A DNA stretch of 64,000 nt from JAEUPI01 sp963814435 (lineage in GTDB: Bacteria; Pseudomonadota; Gammaproteobacteria; Burkholderiales; Burkholderiaceae_C), in contig CAWFCV010000004.1 in NCBI GenBank assembly GCA_963814435.1, forward strand, positions 1-64,000. Reading direction: 5' to 3'. Position numbers and translations under genes: made by a program. The notes under the pieces were generated by a model. The model saw nothing but the letters and a program-made list of their open reading frames with translations. It did no database searches and was not told the origin of the DNA. Positions 1 through 9,220 of this stretch are shown here, one piece after another; the stretch's first letter is position 1, and each line of letters begins with the position of its first letter.

Positions 1-397
1 TGCGCCGCGCCGCCAACGGTTGCGCCACCTGCACCACGCGCAGCGGCGTGGCCGCGCCGAACACGCGCCATGCCGCACCACCCAGCTGCACGGTGCTGAG
101 GCCGAGCACCGCGCGTGGTGGCAACGGCGGCGCAGGCGCCGTGCTGTACAGCTCGACACCGTCGACCGACCACACCTGCACGACGTAGTCGAACTCGGCA
201 TTCTCCAGCGCGGCGCGTTCGTCGGCAGGGATTCGGCCCTGGTCGCGCAGCGACAGCGCCATCTGTCGCAGGTGGTAGTCGAACAGTTCGTCGGCTTCGG
301 CACGCACGCTGAAGTAGGTGGCACCGCCGACCGCCAAGGCCGCGGCGGCGGCCAGCGCCACCAGGAACACGAACAGCCGCGTGCGCAGCGAACTCAA
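1..397 (-). CDS. Sensor histidine kinase, N-terminal part (cut by window edge)
   Basis: The minus-strand frame from a TTG at 397 to the window edge is open for 132 codons. It begins with a short basic stretch, then a hydrophobic Ala/Leu/Val membrane segment (about residues 7-27), then an acidic periplasmic stretch containing FDYHLRQMALSLRD. That arrangement is typical of QseC/TctE-type sensor kinases with a 2CSK_N-like sensor region. The start lies two bases past the stop of the response regulator, so the two genes are almost certainly translationally coupled. The phospho-acceptor His and the ATPase domain lie outside the window. Family assignment rests on topology, the short motif and the partner gene; the signal sensed is unknown. 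Confidence 0.7.
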   Translation of the reverse strand, partial: MSSLRTRLFVFLVALAAAAALAVGGATYFSVRAEADELFDYHLRQMALSLRDQGRIPADERAALENAEFDYVVQVWSVDGVELYSTAPAPPLPPRAVLGLSTVQLGGAAWRVFGAATPLRVVQVAQPLAARR

Positions 398-399
398 GA

Positions 400-1065
400 T
401 CAGCCTTTGGCCGGGCCGGCGTAGTAGCCGACGCCGCGCACCGTGTGGATCAGATCGTCGCCGAGCTTCTTGCGCAGCTGGTGGATGTAGACGCTGATGG
501 CGTTGCTCTCGAGTTCCTCACCCCAGCCGTACAGGCGGTCCTCGAGCTGCGCGCGCGAGACGATTGCGCCCGGCCGCTCCATCAACGCCTGCAGCACGGC
601 GAACTCGCGCGCCGACAGCAGCAGCGGCCGGCCGCCGCGCGAGACCTCGTGCGTGGCGGGGTCGAGCCGCAGGTCCAGCACCTGCAGCGCGCTGTCGGCG
701 CGGCCCGCGGCGCGCCGGCCCACCGCGCGCAGCCGCGCCAGCAGCTCGTCGAGCTCGAACGGCTTGACGAGGTAGTCGTCGGCACCGCCGTCGAGCCCGG
801 CCACCTTGTCGGCCAGCGCATCGCGCGCGGTCAGCACGATCACCGGCGTGGCGTCGCCGCGCGCACGCAGCGCCTTCAGCACCTCGAGCCCGCCGCGTTG
901 CGGCAGCCCGAGGTCGAGCAGCACCGCGTCGAAGTGCTCGCTGGCCAACACCGCATCGGCCGCGCGGCCGTCGCGCACCCAGTCGGCGGCGAAGCCCTGG
1001 CGGCGCAGCGCGGTGCGCAGGATGTCGCCGACCATCTCGTCGTCCTCGACCAGCAGCACCCGCAC
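400..1065 (-). CDS. OmpR-family response regulator (QseB/TctD-like)
   Basis: This 221-residue protein has a receiver domain (about 1-115) followed by a winged-helix DNA-binding domain (about 125-218). Receiver landmarks are the acidic pair D8/D9, phospho-acceptor D51 in LLDLGLP, T79 and K101 in YLVKPF. The C-terminal part has the OmpR signature with SAREFAVLQAL, a recognition-helix region SNAISVYIHQLRKKLG and the wing IHTVRGVGYY. It precedes the sensor kinase with a 2-bp gap, a standard two-component operon. It is expected to act as a phosphorylation-dependent transcription factor; its target genes cannot be read from the sequence. Confidence 0.92.
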   Translation of the reverse strand: MRVLLVEDDEMVGDILRTALRRQGFAADWVRDGRAADAVLASEHFDAVLLDLGLPQRGGLEVLKALRARGDATPVIVLTARDALADKVAGLDGGADDYLVKPFELDELLARLRAVGRRAAGRADSALQVLDLRLDPATHEVSRGGRPLLLSAREFAVLQALMERPGAIVSRAQLEDRLYGWGEELESNAISVYIHQLRKKLGDDLIHTVRGVGYYAGPAKG

Positions 1066-1109
1066 GCCGAGCCCTTTCGATATCGCCGGCCGAACCGCGT
1101 CGGGCGCGT

Positions 1110-2339
1110 TCAGTCGTCGGCCTGGATCACGCCGCGGCGCAGCTGATCACGCTCCATCGACTCGAACAGCGCCTTGAAGTTGCCTTCGCCGAAGCCCTCG
1201 TCACCCTTGCGCTGGATGAACTCGAAGAACACCGGCCCGAGCACCGTCTGCGAGAAGATCTGCAGCAGCAGCCGCTTCTTGCCACTGGACTTCGCCCCCG
1301 AGGCGCCTGCGGCGCCATCCACGGCCGGGCTGGCAGGCCCGGCCGCTTCGCGAGGCGTTCGCCCGTGCGCAGGCACGGGCTCTCGTCCGCGCTCAGCCCC
1401 CCGAGGGGGCTCACCGCCTAGGGGCGGCCCGTCGTCGGTGGTCGAACCGTCGACCAGGATGCCCCGTGCCTTCAGCGCGGGCACGTCCTGGCCATGGCCC
1501 GGCAGGCGCTCGTCGAGCATCTCGTAGTACACGTCGTTCGGCGCGGTCATCATCGGCACGCCGGCCATCTGCAGGCTATCGATGCTGGCGGTGATGTCGT
1601 CGGTGAGCAGCGCGATGTGCTGGATGCCCTCGCCGTTGAAGGCCATCAGGAACTCCTCGATCTGCCCGGTGGTCTTGCTCGCCTCCTCGTTGAGCGGGAT
1701 GCGGATCAGTCCGTCGGGCGCGGTCATCGCCTTCGAGGTCAAGCCGGTGTACTCGCCCTTGATGTCGAAGTAGCGGATCTGGCGGAAGTTGAAGAGCTTC
1801 TCGTAGAACCCGGCCCAGTACGCCATGCGGCCGCGGTAGACGTTGTGCGTCATGTGGTCGATCACGCGCAGGCCGTGGCCGCGCGGGTGGCGCTCGGCGC
1901 CGGGCAGCCACTCGAAGTCGATGTCGTAGATGCTCTTGCCGTCTTCGAAGCGGTCGATCAGATAGAGCGGCGCGCCGCCGATGCCCTTGATCGCCGGCAG
2001 GCGCAGCTCCATCGGGCCGGTCGGCACCTCGATCGGCTGTGCGCCGAGCTCCAGCGCGCGGGCGTAGGCCTTGTGCGAGTCGCGCACGCGGAAGGCCAGC
2101 GCGCAGGCGCTGGGCCCGTGCTCGGCGGCGAAGTAGCCGGCCAGGCTCTTCGGCTCGCGGTTGACGATGAAGTTGATGTCGCCCTGGCGGTACAGCACCA
2201 CGTCTTTCGAGCGGTGGCGCGCGACGAGGCTGAAGCCGAGCTTCTCGAACAGCGGTTCCAGCAGGTTGGGCGTGGGCGAGGCGAACTCGACGAATTCGAA
2301 CCCCATCAATCCCATCGGGTTCTCGAACAGATCGGCCAT
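1110..2339 (-). CDS. hppD: 4-hydroxyphenylpyruvate dioxygenase with in-frame insert
   Basis: Converts 4-hydroxyphenylpyruvate to homogentisate in tyrosine catabolism (cytoplasmic, non-haem Fe(II)). The two VOC-fold halves are clear and the iron ligands are H162 (VIDHMTHNV), H241 (GIQHIALLTDD) and E373 (GPVFFEFIQRKG). The conserved C-terminal segment GDEGFGEGNF is present. At 409 residues it is about 50 longer than usual. The excess is a Pro/Gly/Ala/Arg-rich block at about residues 302-354, between ILVDGST and KRLLLQIFSQT, which are normally nearly adjacent. That block is encoded by a palindromic repeat (1278-1436). The reading frame survives the insertion, so the enzyme may carry a surface loop there. 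No homogentisate dioxygenase lies next to it. Confidence 0.93.
   Translation of the reverse strand: MADLFENPMGLMGFEFVEFASPTPNLLEPLFEKLGFSLVARHRSKDVVLYRQGDINFIVNREPKSLAGYFAAEHGPSACALAFRVRDSHKAYARALELGAQPIEVPTGPMELRLPAIKGIGGAPLYLIDRFEDGKSIYDIDFEWLPGAERHPRGHGLRVIDHMTHNVYRGRMAYWAGFYEKLFNFRQIRYFDIKGEYTGLTSKAMTAPDGLIRIPLNEEASKTTGQIEEFLMAFNGEGIQHIALLTDDITASIDSLQMAGVPMMTAPNDVYYEMLDERLPGHGQDVPALKARGILVDGSTTDDGPPLGGEPPRGAERGREPVPAHGRTPREAAGPASPAVDGAAGASGAKSSGKKRLLLQIFSQTVLGPVFFEFIQRKGDEGFGEGNFKALFESMERDQLRRGVIQADD
1278..1436. repeat. Modular palindromic repeat inserted in frame in hppD
   Basis: This stretch consists of successive perfect hairpins: GGCGCC-TGC-GGCGCC; an 8-bp stem GGCCGGGC/GCCCGGCC near 1323-1344; GCCCGTGC-GCAG-GCACGGGC at 1361-1380; and a CCCCC-CGAG-GGGG type stem near 1410-1423. 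The same modules occur in the same order and orientation between paaB and paaC (about 23136-23290). It lies exactly where the HPPD protein has its extra residues, so it appears to be an insertion that kept the reading frame. Confidence 0.75.
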
Positions 2340-2531
2340 GGCTTGTGAGCTCCTGCTGGCTGAAACCGTGAATGAAGGGAAGACGCGGACGCAGTCGGTT
2401 CGTTCGATTCAGCGACGGCGCGCACGGCACGCTGCGCGCGAGGTGGTCACCGTCGAACACGGGCGCTGCCCGACGGCTGCAGGCGAGCCATTCTAGGTGG
2501 CGGGGGCCTTGGCCACCGCGGCGACGCGTCG

Positions 2532-3056
2532 TCAGCGCACGCGCACGAGCTTGTCGCGGTATTGCGCGATGCGCGTGCTGTAGCTTTCGGCCGCCCGGCG
2601 CAGGCTGGCGAGGTCGTCGTCGGTCAGCGCCCGCACCACCTTGGCCGGAGCACCCAGGATCAGCGAGCGGTCGGGGAAATGCTTGCCTTCGGTGACCATC
2701 GCGCCGGCGCCCACCAGGCAGTCGCGCCCGATCACCGCGCCGTTCATCACGATGGCCTGGATGCCGATCAGCGAGCCCGCGCCCACGGTGCAGCCGTGCA
2801 GCATGGCCTGGTGCCCGATCGACACGCCTTCGGCAATGTGCATCGGGAACCCCGGGTCGGTGTGCAGCACCGCGCCGTCCTGCACGTTGCTGCCGGCGCC
2901 GATGTGGATCACCTCGTTGTCGCCGCGCAGCACCGCGTTGAACCACACGCTGGCCCTGGCGTCGAGCACCACGCGGCCGATCACCGTGGCGTTGTCGGCC
3001 ACGTAGGCATCGGCATGCACCTGCGGTTGCTGTTGATCCAGTCGGAAGAGCGCCAT
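2532..3056 (-). CDS. Gamma-carbonic anhydrase family protein (left-handed beta-helix)
   Basis: This 174-residue protein has the hexapeptide-repeat pattern of the gamma-class carbonic anhydrase / YrdA-CaiE family. The expected metal-binding histidines are H65 (VLHTDP), H82 (GHQAML) and H87 (LHGCTVG), and the RGDNE segment is conserved. The start was set at the ATG giving MALFRLDQQQ, which matches the family length; a longer open frame upstream has no family-like sequence. Trimeric zinc (or iron) enzymes of this family may hydrate CO2, but many bacterial members have no proven activity. It is divergent from the oxidoreductase gene that starts at 3158. Confidence 0.88.
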   Translation of the reverse strand: MALFRLDQQQPQVHADAYVADNATVIGRVVLDARASVWFNAVLRGDNEVIHIGAGSNVQDGAVLHTDPGFPMHIAEGVSIGHQAMLHGCTVGAGSLIGIQAIVMNGAVIGRDCLVGAGAMVTEGKHFPDRSLILGAPAKVVRALTDDDLASLRRAAESYSTRIAQYRDKLVRVR

Positions 3057-3157
3057 GGGTGCCTCGGGTTCGTTGGCCGTCGCGTGGCCAATTGTGCCGT
3101 TGCGTCCGCGCCGCGTCGCCGCCACGGTTAGCATGGCCGCAACCTCGAGGTGTCGGC

Positions 3158-4330
3158 ATGAGCATTCGCGAACGTTTCGGGCGCCCGCTGCGGCTGGCGA
3201 TTGTCGGCGGCGGGCCGGGGTCGTGGATCGGCGCGATGCACCGCGGCGCGGCCGAGATGGATGGCTGGTTCCGCAGCACGGCCGGCGTGTTCTCCAGCGA
3301 CCCGGCACGCTCGCGCGCCGCCGGCGCCGCGCTCGGGCTCGACCCCGCGCGCGCCTACGGCACCGTGGCCGAGATGCTGCAGGCCGAAAGCCGGCGCGCC
3401 GACCGTGTCGACGCAGTGGCGATCATGACGCCCAACGACACACACTACCCGTTCGCGGCGGCGGCGCTCGATGCCGGCCTGGACGTCATCTGCGACAAGC
3501 CGGTGACGAACGACCATGCGCAGGCCTGCGACCTGGTGGCGCGCACCAGGGCCATGGGCCGCGTCTTCGCGATCGCCCACGGCTACTCCGCCTATCCGAT
3601 GACGCGTTATGCACGGCAGCTCGTGCGCGACGGCGCGATCGGTGCGCTGCGCCTGGTGCAGGTGGAGTACATCCAGAGCGGCCTGGCCACGCGGCTGGAG
3701 GACGGCCCGCCGAGCAACCGCCTGCGCTGGTTGCTCGACCCGGCCCGCAGCGGGCAGGCGCTGGTGATGAGCGCGATCGGGTGCCACGCGCAGCACCTGG
3801 CGTGCTTCGTGTCGGGGCAGCGCGCCGCGCGCGTGGTGGCCGACGTCGGCGCGCTGGTACCCGGTCGCCGGGTGGTCGACCATGTGTCGGCGCTGGTCGC
3901 GTTCGACGGCGGCGCCCGCGGCACCTTCACCGCGATGCAGGCCGCCGCCGGCGGCGAGAACGACATCCGGCTGCGTGTGTACGGCGAGAAGGGCCTGCTC
4001 GACTGGTCGCACCGGCAGGCGAGCTACCTGACGCTGGCGCTGCAGGGCGAGCCGGTGCGCACCTTCACCCGCGGCGATGTGTTCCTGCCTCCGGAGATCC
4101 TCGCCGGCGGCCGCACGCCGCGCGGCCATCCGGAGGGCCTGCGCGAGGCCTTCGCCAATATCTATGCCGAGGTGGCGCAGGAGCGCATGGCGCGCGAGCT
4201 CGGCGAGCCGGTGCCCGATGCGCCGTACCCGCGCATCGAGGAGGGCGCGCACACGATGGCCTTCATCGAGGCCTGCCTCGCGTCGCAGGCGCGCGGCGGC
4301 TGGGTCGACCTGGCGTCGCCGGCTCGCTAG
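3158..4330 (+). CDS. Gfo/Idh/MocA-family NAD(P)-dependent oxidoreductase
   Basis: This 390-residue protein opens with a Rossmann fold (LRLAIVGGGPGSWIGAMHR, about residues 10-28). The family motif follows as VICDKPVTND, where the Lys-Pro pair is the catalytic/cofactor EKP-like motif. The C-terminal alpha/beta substrate domain is complete. The ATG at 3158 was chosen because it directly precedes the Rossmann strand and has a GAGG upstream. Members oxidise sugars, inositols or related alcohols; the substrate is not evident. The next gene, 67 bp downstream on the same strand, encodes a ketopantoate-reductase-like enzyme, so the two may form a small operon. Confidence 0.85.
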   Translation: MSIRERFGRPLRLAIVGGGPGSWIGAMHRGAAEMDGWFRSTAGVFSSDPARSRAAGAALGLDPARAYGTVAEMLQAESRRADRVDAVAIMTPNDTHYPFAAAALDAGLDVICDKPVTNDHAQACDLVARTRAMGRVFAIAHGYSAYPMTRYARQLVRDGAIGALRLVQVEYIQSGLATRLEDGPPSNRLRWLLDPARSGQALVMSAIGCHAQHLACFVSGQRAARVVADVGALVPGRRVVDHVSALVAFDGGARGTFTAMQAAAGGENDIRLRVYGEKGLLDWSHRQASYLTLALQGEPVRTFTRGDVFLPPEILAGGRTPRGHPEGLREAFANIYAEVAQERMARELGEPVPDAPYPRIEEGAHTMAFIEACLASQARGGWVDLASPAR

Positions 4331-4397
4331 CGCCGGGCCGGTTGCGCCGCAATATCCGCAATACTGCGCGCTGGGCAGCGAACCACGGGATTCGGGC

Positions 4398-5389
4398 ATG
4401 AAGGTCTGCGTCATCGGCGCCGGCGCGATCGGCGGCTTCATCGGCACGCGGCTGGCGGTGGCCGGCGGCAACGAGGTCAGCGCCGTCGCGCGCGGCGCCA
4501 CGCTGGCGGCATTGCGCACGCAGGGCTGGCGGCTGCGCCAGGGTGGCGCGCTGCTGCAGGCGCGCGCGCGCGCGTCCGATCGTGCGGCCGATCTCGGAGC
4601 GCAGGACCTGGTGGTCATCGCCGTGAAAGGCCCGGCGCTGACTGCAGTGGCGCGCGACATCGCGCCGCTGCTGGGCGCGCCACACGATGGTGATGCCGGC
4701 GATGAACGGCGTGCCGTGGTGGTTCGGCCGCGGCGTGCCGGCGCTCGAGGGCGTGCCGCTGGAAACCGTGGACCCCGGCGGCGAGATCGGCCGCGCGATT
4801 GCCGTTGAGCACGTGATCGGCTGCGTGGTGCATGCCAGCACGGCGACCTCCGAGCCCGGCCTGGTGGAACACAAGATGGGCCAGGGCCTGATCGTCGGCG
4901 AGCCCGCCGGCGGCGAGTCGGCGCGCGTGCGCGAGCTCGCGGCGCTGCTCACCCGGGCCGGCTTCGACGCCACCGTGTCGGCCGACGTGCGCCGCGACAT
5001 CTGGTACAAGTTGTGGGGCAACATGACGATGAATCCGGTGTCGGCGATCACCGGCGCCACGGTGGACCGCGTGCTGGCCGACCCGCTGGTGATGGCCTTC
5101 TGCTCGCAGGCGATGCGCGAGGCCTCGGCGGTCGGCGCCAGGATCGGCTGCGCGATCGAGCAGACGCCCGAAGACCGCCATGTGATCACCCGCAGGCTCG
5201 GCAGCTTCAAGCCGTCGATGCTGCAGGACGTGGAGGCCGGCCGCGCGCTCGAGCTCGACGCGATCGTCGCGCGTGGTGCGCGAGATCGCTCAGCGCGTCG
5301 GCGTCGCCACGCCGAGCATCGATGCGCTGCTCGGCCTGACGCGGCTGTTCGGTCGTGTGCGCGGGTTGTATCCGCAGGCGCCGGGTTAA
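4398..5389 (+). pseudogene. Ketopantoate reductase (PanE/ApbA)-family gene, two frameshifts
   Basis: The first frame gives MKVCVIGAGAIGGFIGTRLA, the NADPH-binding start of the ApbA/PanE family. Near 4680 an extra C in a GCGCC run shifts the frame. The protein continues with MVMPAMNGVPWWFGRG and then the C-terminal half with WYKLWGNMTMNPVSAIT and the family motif RLGSFKPSMLQDVEAGRALELDAIV. A second one-base insertion near 5272 shifts again to REIAQRVGVATPSIDALLGLTRL and the stop. With both insertions removed the gene would be 330 codons, the normal family length. It is more likely a 2-dehydropantoate 2-reductase-like catabolic paralogue than PanE itself. Decay and sequencing error cannot be separated here. 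Confidence 0.8.
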
Positions 5390-5492
5390 CGCAACCTCGG
5401 GTCGACTGCCGTCAAATCGATCGCTGCGTGCAGGCGGCAGTGCCTTGCCGCAACGACGAACAGGCCGGGCCAGCCGCAGGCGAAGCGCCGCC

Positions 5493-6044
5493 TCACCCGG
5501 CGCGCATCGGGGTCATGGTCGTCGAGGCCTGCCGTGTCTGCAACGCCAGTTCCAGCGCGTGGGCGCGCTGTGCCGCGCTCACGTTGATCAACGTCACCGT
5601 GACCCCGTCGCCCAGGCGCACCGCGCCGTGGCGGATGGTGTCGGCACCTTGGGCCTGGTGCACCTGCATCGTGGCACTGGCGTGACCCAACTCGACCACG
5701 CATCGATACTGCTCGAACAGCGCCTCGCGGCCGCGGTGGTGCGCCAGCACCTCGAGCAGGCGCTTGCCGTGCAGGTCGATCGCGTGGTGACCCAGCATCC
5801 GACCGGCGCCCGCGCTGGCAAAGATCCACATGAAGTCCACGATCAGATCGCCGTGGCGCACCGCTCGAAGCGTCATGAAGCCCGGCCGCATGAGTTGCTT
5901 GGCCATGAGCAGGCGCCACTCGATCGTTTCCAGCGGGTCTTCGCTGTCCCAGGTGGGTTCCAGCTCGCGCATGACGCGCCCGAAACCGGATGGCGCCGTC
6001 GCCTCGCTCGGGCGCTGCAATAGAAACTTGGCGTTCAAATGCAT
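5493..6044 (-). CDS. PAS-fold-like protein of unknown function
   Basis: This 183-residue soluble protein has no signal peptide. Its C-terminal half (about 80-165) has the alternating pattern of a PAS sensor domain: HHAIDLHGKRLLEVLAHHRG, then EQYRCVVELGHASATMQVHQ, ending in strands VTVTLINVSA. No output domain such as HTH, GGDEF or kinase follows, so it may act through a partner. The second of two closely spaced ATGs (6044) is preferred because GGAG lies six bases upstream, whereas the first ATG touches the GGAG. It runs toward the preceding plus-strand gene. The PAS assignment is by pattern only. Confidence 0.55.
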   Translation of the reverse strand: MHLNAKFLLQRPSEATAPSGFGRVMRELEPTWDSEDPLETIEWRLLMAKQLMRPGFMTLRAVRHGDLIVDFMWIFASAGAGRMLGHHAIDLHGKRLLEVLAHHRGREALFEQYRCVVELGHASATMQVHQAQGADTIRHGAVRLGDGVTVTLINVSAAQRAHALELALQTRQASTTMTPMRAG

Positions 6045-6342
6045 GATCATCTCCGTCGCTGGATCTGGCAGCACACCGGACCATAGTGGCGAAGGGGCGG
6101 CCGTGTCGGTTCGCTCTCCCACACATCGCGGGCAGGGACGTTGAGGTGTCGCAGGCCACGATCGACACCCCGCCCGGGCTGACGCGCCGGTTCGCTCGGT
6201 TCGCTTGCGCACGCGGGCCTACCCATCCGTCGATGGCCCGGTGTACCCGCGAGACCCCGTTCGCAACCGGGGCCGGTGGGGGCGTGCTCGGCCGCCCACC
6301 TATCATCGGCGTACCGCAGCCGATACCGCGAGGCACGACACC

Positions 6343-7708
6343 ATGAGCACCTCCCTGGTGGGCCAAGACCTCGAGACGCGCCACCACGAACTGCGCAAAA
6401 CGCGCATGGTGATGGTCGACGGCAACCTCACCGTCAACCTGCGCACCGTGCAGCGCGGCCTGAGCGCCCGCGCCTACCGCGGCGGCTACTGGGGCTTCGC
6501 CTCGGCGCCATTGGCGGCCGGCGCGGCCAGCGCGAGCAGCGTGCAGCAGCAGGCGTTCGACAACGCGCGCGCGATGGCGCGCTTCGGCGCGCGCCCGGCG
6601 CTGGCGCTGCCCGAGGCGTGCTACGTCGGCCGGCACGCCTACCGCGGCCGCGCGCCGCTGACGGCCGGCCGAGTGCGACAGCGCCTGGCCGCAGTTGCAG
6701 GCGCACTGCAAGCGGCGCTACCCGGGCCTGCGCTCGACGCGCTGCGTGCTCGGCGAGGAGCAGCACGCCAAGCAGCTGCGCACCGACAGCGGCGGCGACT
6801 CGCTGGCCAGCATCCAGCGGGCGGCGTGCATGTTCACGCTCGGTCGGCGAGGATGCCGACGGCGCGCCGATCGAGGTCGACGAATACGTCACGGGCAAGG
6901 GCAACCTGGCCGACCTGGACTGGTCGCTCGACGTCGTGGCGCCGATGCTCGACGGCTGCGCACGAACACCTGCAGGCCAAGCGCCATGCGGTGCCCGCGC
7001 GCGGCGGCCTGCACACCGTGGTGCTGGCGCCCCGCTGGCCGGCATGCTGGCGCACGAGGCGATGGGCCACCCCTGCGAGGCCGACGCGGTGATCGGCGGC
7101 GCGGTCACCGCTCGCTGATGGGCCAGCCGGTGGCCAGCGAGCTGGTGTCGATGGTCGACATCGCGCACACCTGGGACGGCGAGGAGGTCGATGATCCCGG
7201 TCTACGTCGACGACGAAGGCACGCCGGCGCGCGACGTGGTGATGATCGACCGCGGCCGGCTCACCGGCTTCATGCACAGCCGCGAGACCGCGGCGCGCCT
7301 GGGCCAGGCGCCCACCGGCAACGCGCGCGCCTACAACCCCAACGACGAGCCGCTGGTGCGCATGCGCAACACCGCGATCCTGCCCGGCAGCTCCAAGCTG
7401 GCGCAGATGATCGAAGGCGTCGACGACGGCTACCTGCTGCTCAAGACCAGCAACGGCCAGGCCGACAGCACCACCGAGTTCATGTTCGGCATCACGCTGG
7501 CCTACGAGATCCGCGACGGCAAGGTCGGGCGCGCGGTGCGCGCGACCACCGTGTCGGGCTCGGCGATCAAGGTGCTGCAGAGCGTGGATGCGGTGTCAGC
7601 GACGACATGCACTGGAGCTGCGGCGGCTACTGCGGCAAGAAGCAGCCGATGGTGGTGTCGATGGGCGGGCCGGCGCTGCGCGCGCGCGCGCACCTGGGCG
7701 GGGAGTGA
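6343..7708 (+). pseudogene. tldD: TldD-family metalloprotease gene, multiple frameshifts
   Basis: TldD/PmbA proteins form a heterodimeric Zn-dependent protease that degrades unfolded peptides and matures some microcins. The N-terminus reads DGNLTVNLRTVQRGLSARAY then GGYWGFASAP, as in the family. The metal motif HExxxH appears as AHEAMGHPCEAD near 7047-7085. The long segment IPVYVDDEGTPARDVVMIDR through TSNGQADSTTEF is intact, and the end CGKKQPMVVSMGGPALR occurs in another frame. The reading moves among all three frames at least five times between about 6660 and 7600. The total span fits one roughly 455-codon gene, so the losses are small indels rather than large deletions. The adjacent gene is its usual partner. 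Confidence 0.75.
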
Positions 7709-7712
7709 GCGC

Positions 7713-9002
7713 ATGGCGATCGATCTGCACGCGACCGCCGAGCGGGTGCTGGCGCTGCTGCGCCAGCAGGGCTTCGACCAGGCGCAGGTCGAGCGTCAGC
7801 CAGCACACCTGCGCGACGAGGTCTGACGTGGCGCACAACGAGCCCAGCCTGCTGCGCAGCAACCAGTCGGACAAGCTGCAGCTGGTGGGCCTGCTCGACG
7901 GCCGCCGCGCCGACGACCGAAGGCACCGAGCTCGACGACGACGGCCTGGCGCCACCGTGCCGAGCCTGTGGGCCAGCGTGGCCTCGGCGCCGCAGGACGC
8001 CGCCAACGCCGTGTCCGCGGGCCAGAGCGCGAACATCGTGCACGGCCCGGCCGACGCCGACGCCGGCGGCGCTGGCCGGCGCGATGCGCGAGCTGCTGGC
8101 CTGGCGCGCCAGCGCGAGACGCCGACGATGATGCTCGAGGAGGCGCTGGCGGCACACCACACGTCCGCTCGCGCACGCTCACCAGCGGCGGCACGGCGCT
8201 CGCCTGCGAGCTGGGCTGGTTCGACGCCGCGGTCTTCGGCCTGGCGCGCGACGGCGGCGCAGCAGCTCGTTCAACTACACCGGCGGCAGTTGCGACAGCC
8301 TGGCCGGCGCGGCGTTCGTGCAGCGTTTCGGCATCGACGAGATGATGCGCGCGCTGACGCGGCAGGTGCGCACGCAGCCGCTGGCCGAGCGTTTCGTCGG
8401 CGACGTCGTGCTCACGCCGCGCGCGGTGGGCAGCCTGCTGGGCTGGTTGCTCGGGCAGTTGAGCGACCAGGCCCTGATCGACGGCAGCTCGGTCTATCGC
8501 CACGCGGTGGGCGAGGTCGTGGCCTCGCCGCTGCTCGGCCTGCGCAGCCGCTTCGACGCGCCCGGCGTCGCACCGCTGTCGGCCGATGCGTTCGTGCTGC
8601 AGCCGGTGGCGCTGCTGTACGCAGGGCCGCCTGAACTGCCTGACTCCGAGCCTGTACGGCAGCCGCAAGACCGGCCTGCCGCACGTGCCGGTGTCGGCCG
8701 ATGGCTGGGAACTCGCGGCCGGCACCACGCCGCTGGCCGAGCTGATCGGCGGCGTGGCGCGCGGTGCGCTGGTCGATCGACTCTCGATGGGCCGCCCGGC
8801 GGCCAACGGCGACTTCTCGGGTGTCATCAAGAACAGCTTCGCGATCGACGGCGGCCAGGTCGGCGCCGCGCTGTCCGAGACGATGATCGCTGGCAACGTG
8901 GCGCAGATGCTGCGCGACGTGAGGGCAGTGAGCGCCGAGCGCATCGACGCCGGCGCCTGGCTGCTGCCGTGGCTGCGGGTCGAGGGGCTGCACTTCTCGT
9001 GA
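7713..9002 (+). pseudogene. pmbA: PmbA/TldE-family gene, multiple frameshifts
   Basis: The start MAIDLHATAERVLALLRQQG follows the tldD stop by four bases. Family segments then appear in alternating frames: SGQSANIVHGPAD-like sequence near 8000-8060, LTSGGTALACELGWFDAAVF near 8180-8240, a long clean block near 8318-8630, and a clean C-terminal block near 8640-9002 with GSRKTGLPHVPV and ANGDFSGVIKNSFAIDGG. The latter resembles the PmbA/TldE C-terminal domain. Total length (1290 bp) is close to an intact 430-residue TldE. PmbA lacks the HExxxH metal site and supports TldD. The disruptions are too many for a working product if the sequence is accurate. Confidence 0.72.
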
Positions 9003-9126
9003 GGCCGGTCGCGGCAACGCTGCTGGGGGCAGCACACCGACGGTCGGGCCGGCCATCTGCCGGTGATCTGTTCGCCAGCGCACAGACGCTCTGCTCGTAA
9101 ACCCTGATAAGGTTGCCTGCTTCGCC

Positions 9127-9149
9127 CGCGCCGAACTGGTTTCGGCGCG
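9127..9149 (+). terminator. Hairpin between pmbA-like gene and esterase
   Basis: A perfect 9-bp stem CGCGCCGAA/TTCGGCGCG encloses the loop CTGGT. It lies in the 218-bp gap before the esterase gene. No T-run follows, so it may be a Rho-independent-like or mRNA-stabilising hairpin; function is uncertain. Confidence 0.35.
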
Positions 9150-9220
9150 CGTGCCGGGCGGCCGCGCACCCACCGGGGCGCGCCGGACGCCGGCATCACC
9201 CCGACGAGAGGCTCCAACCC

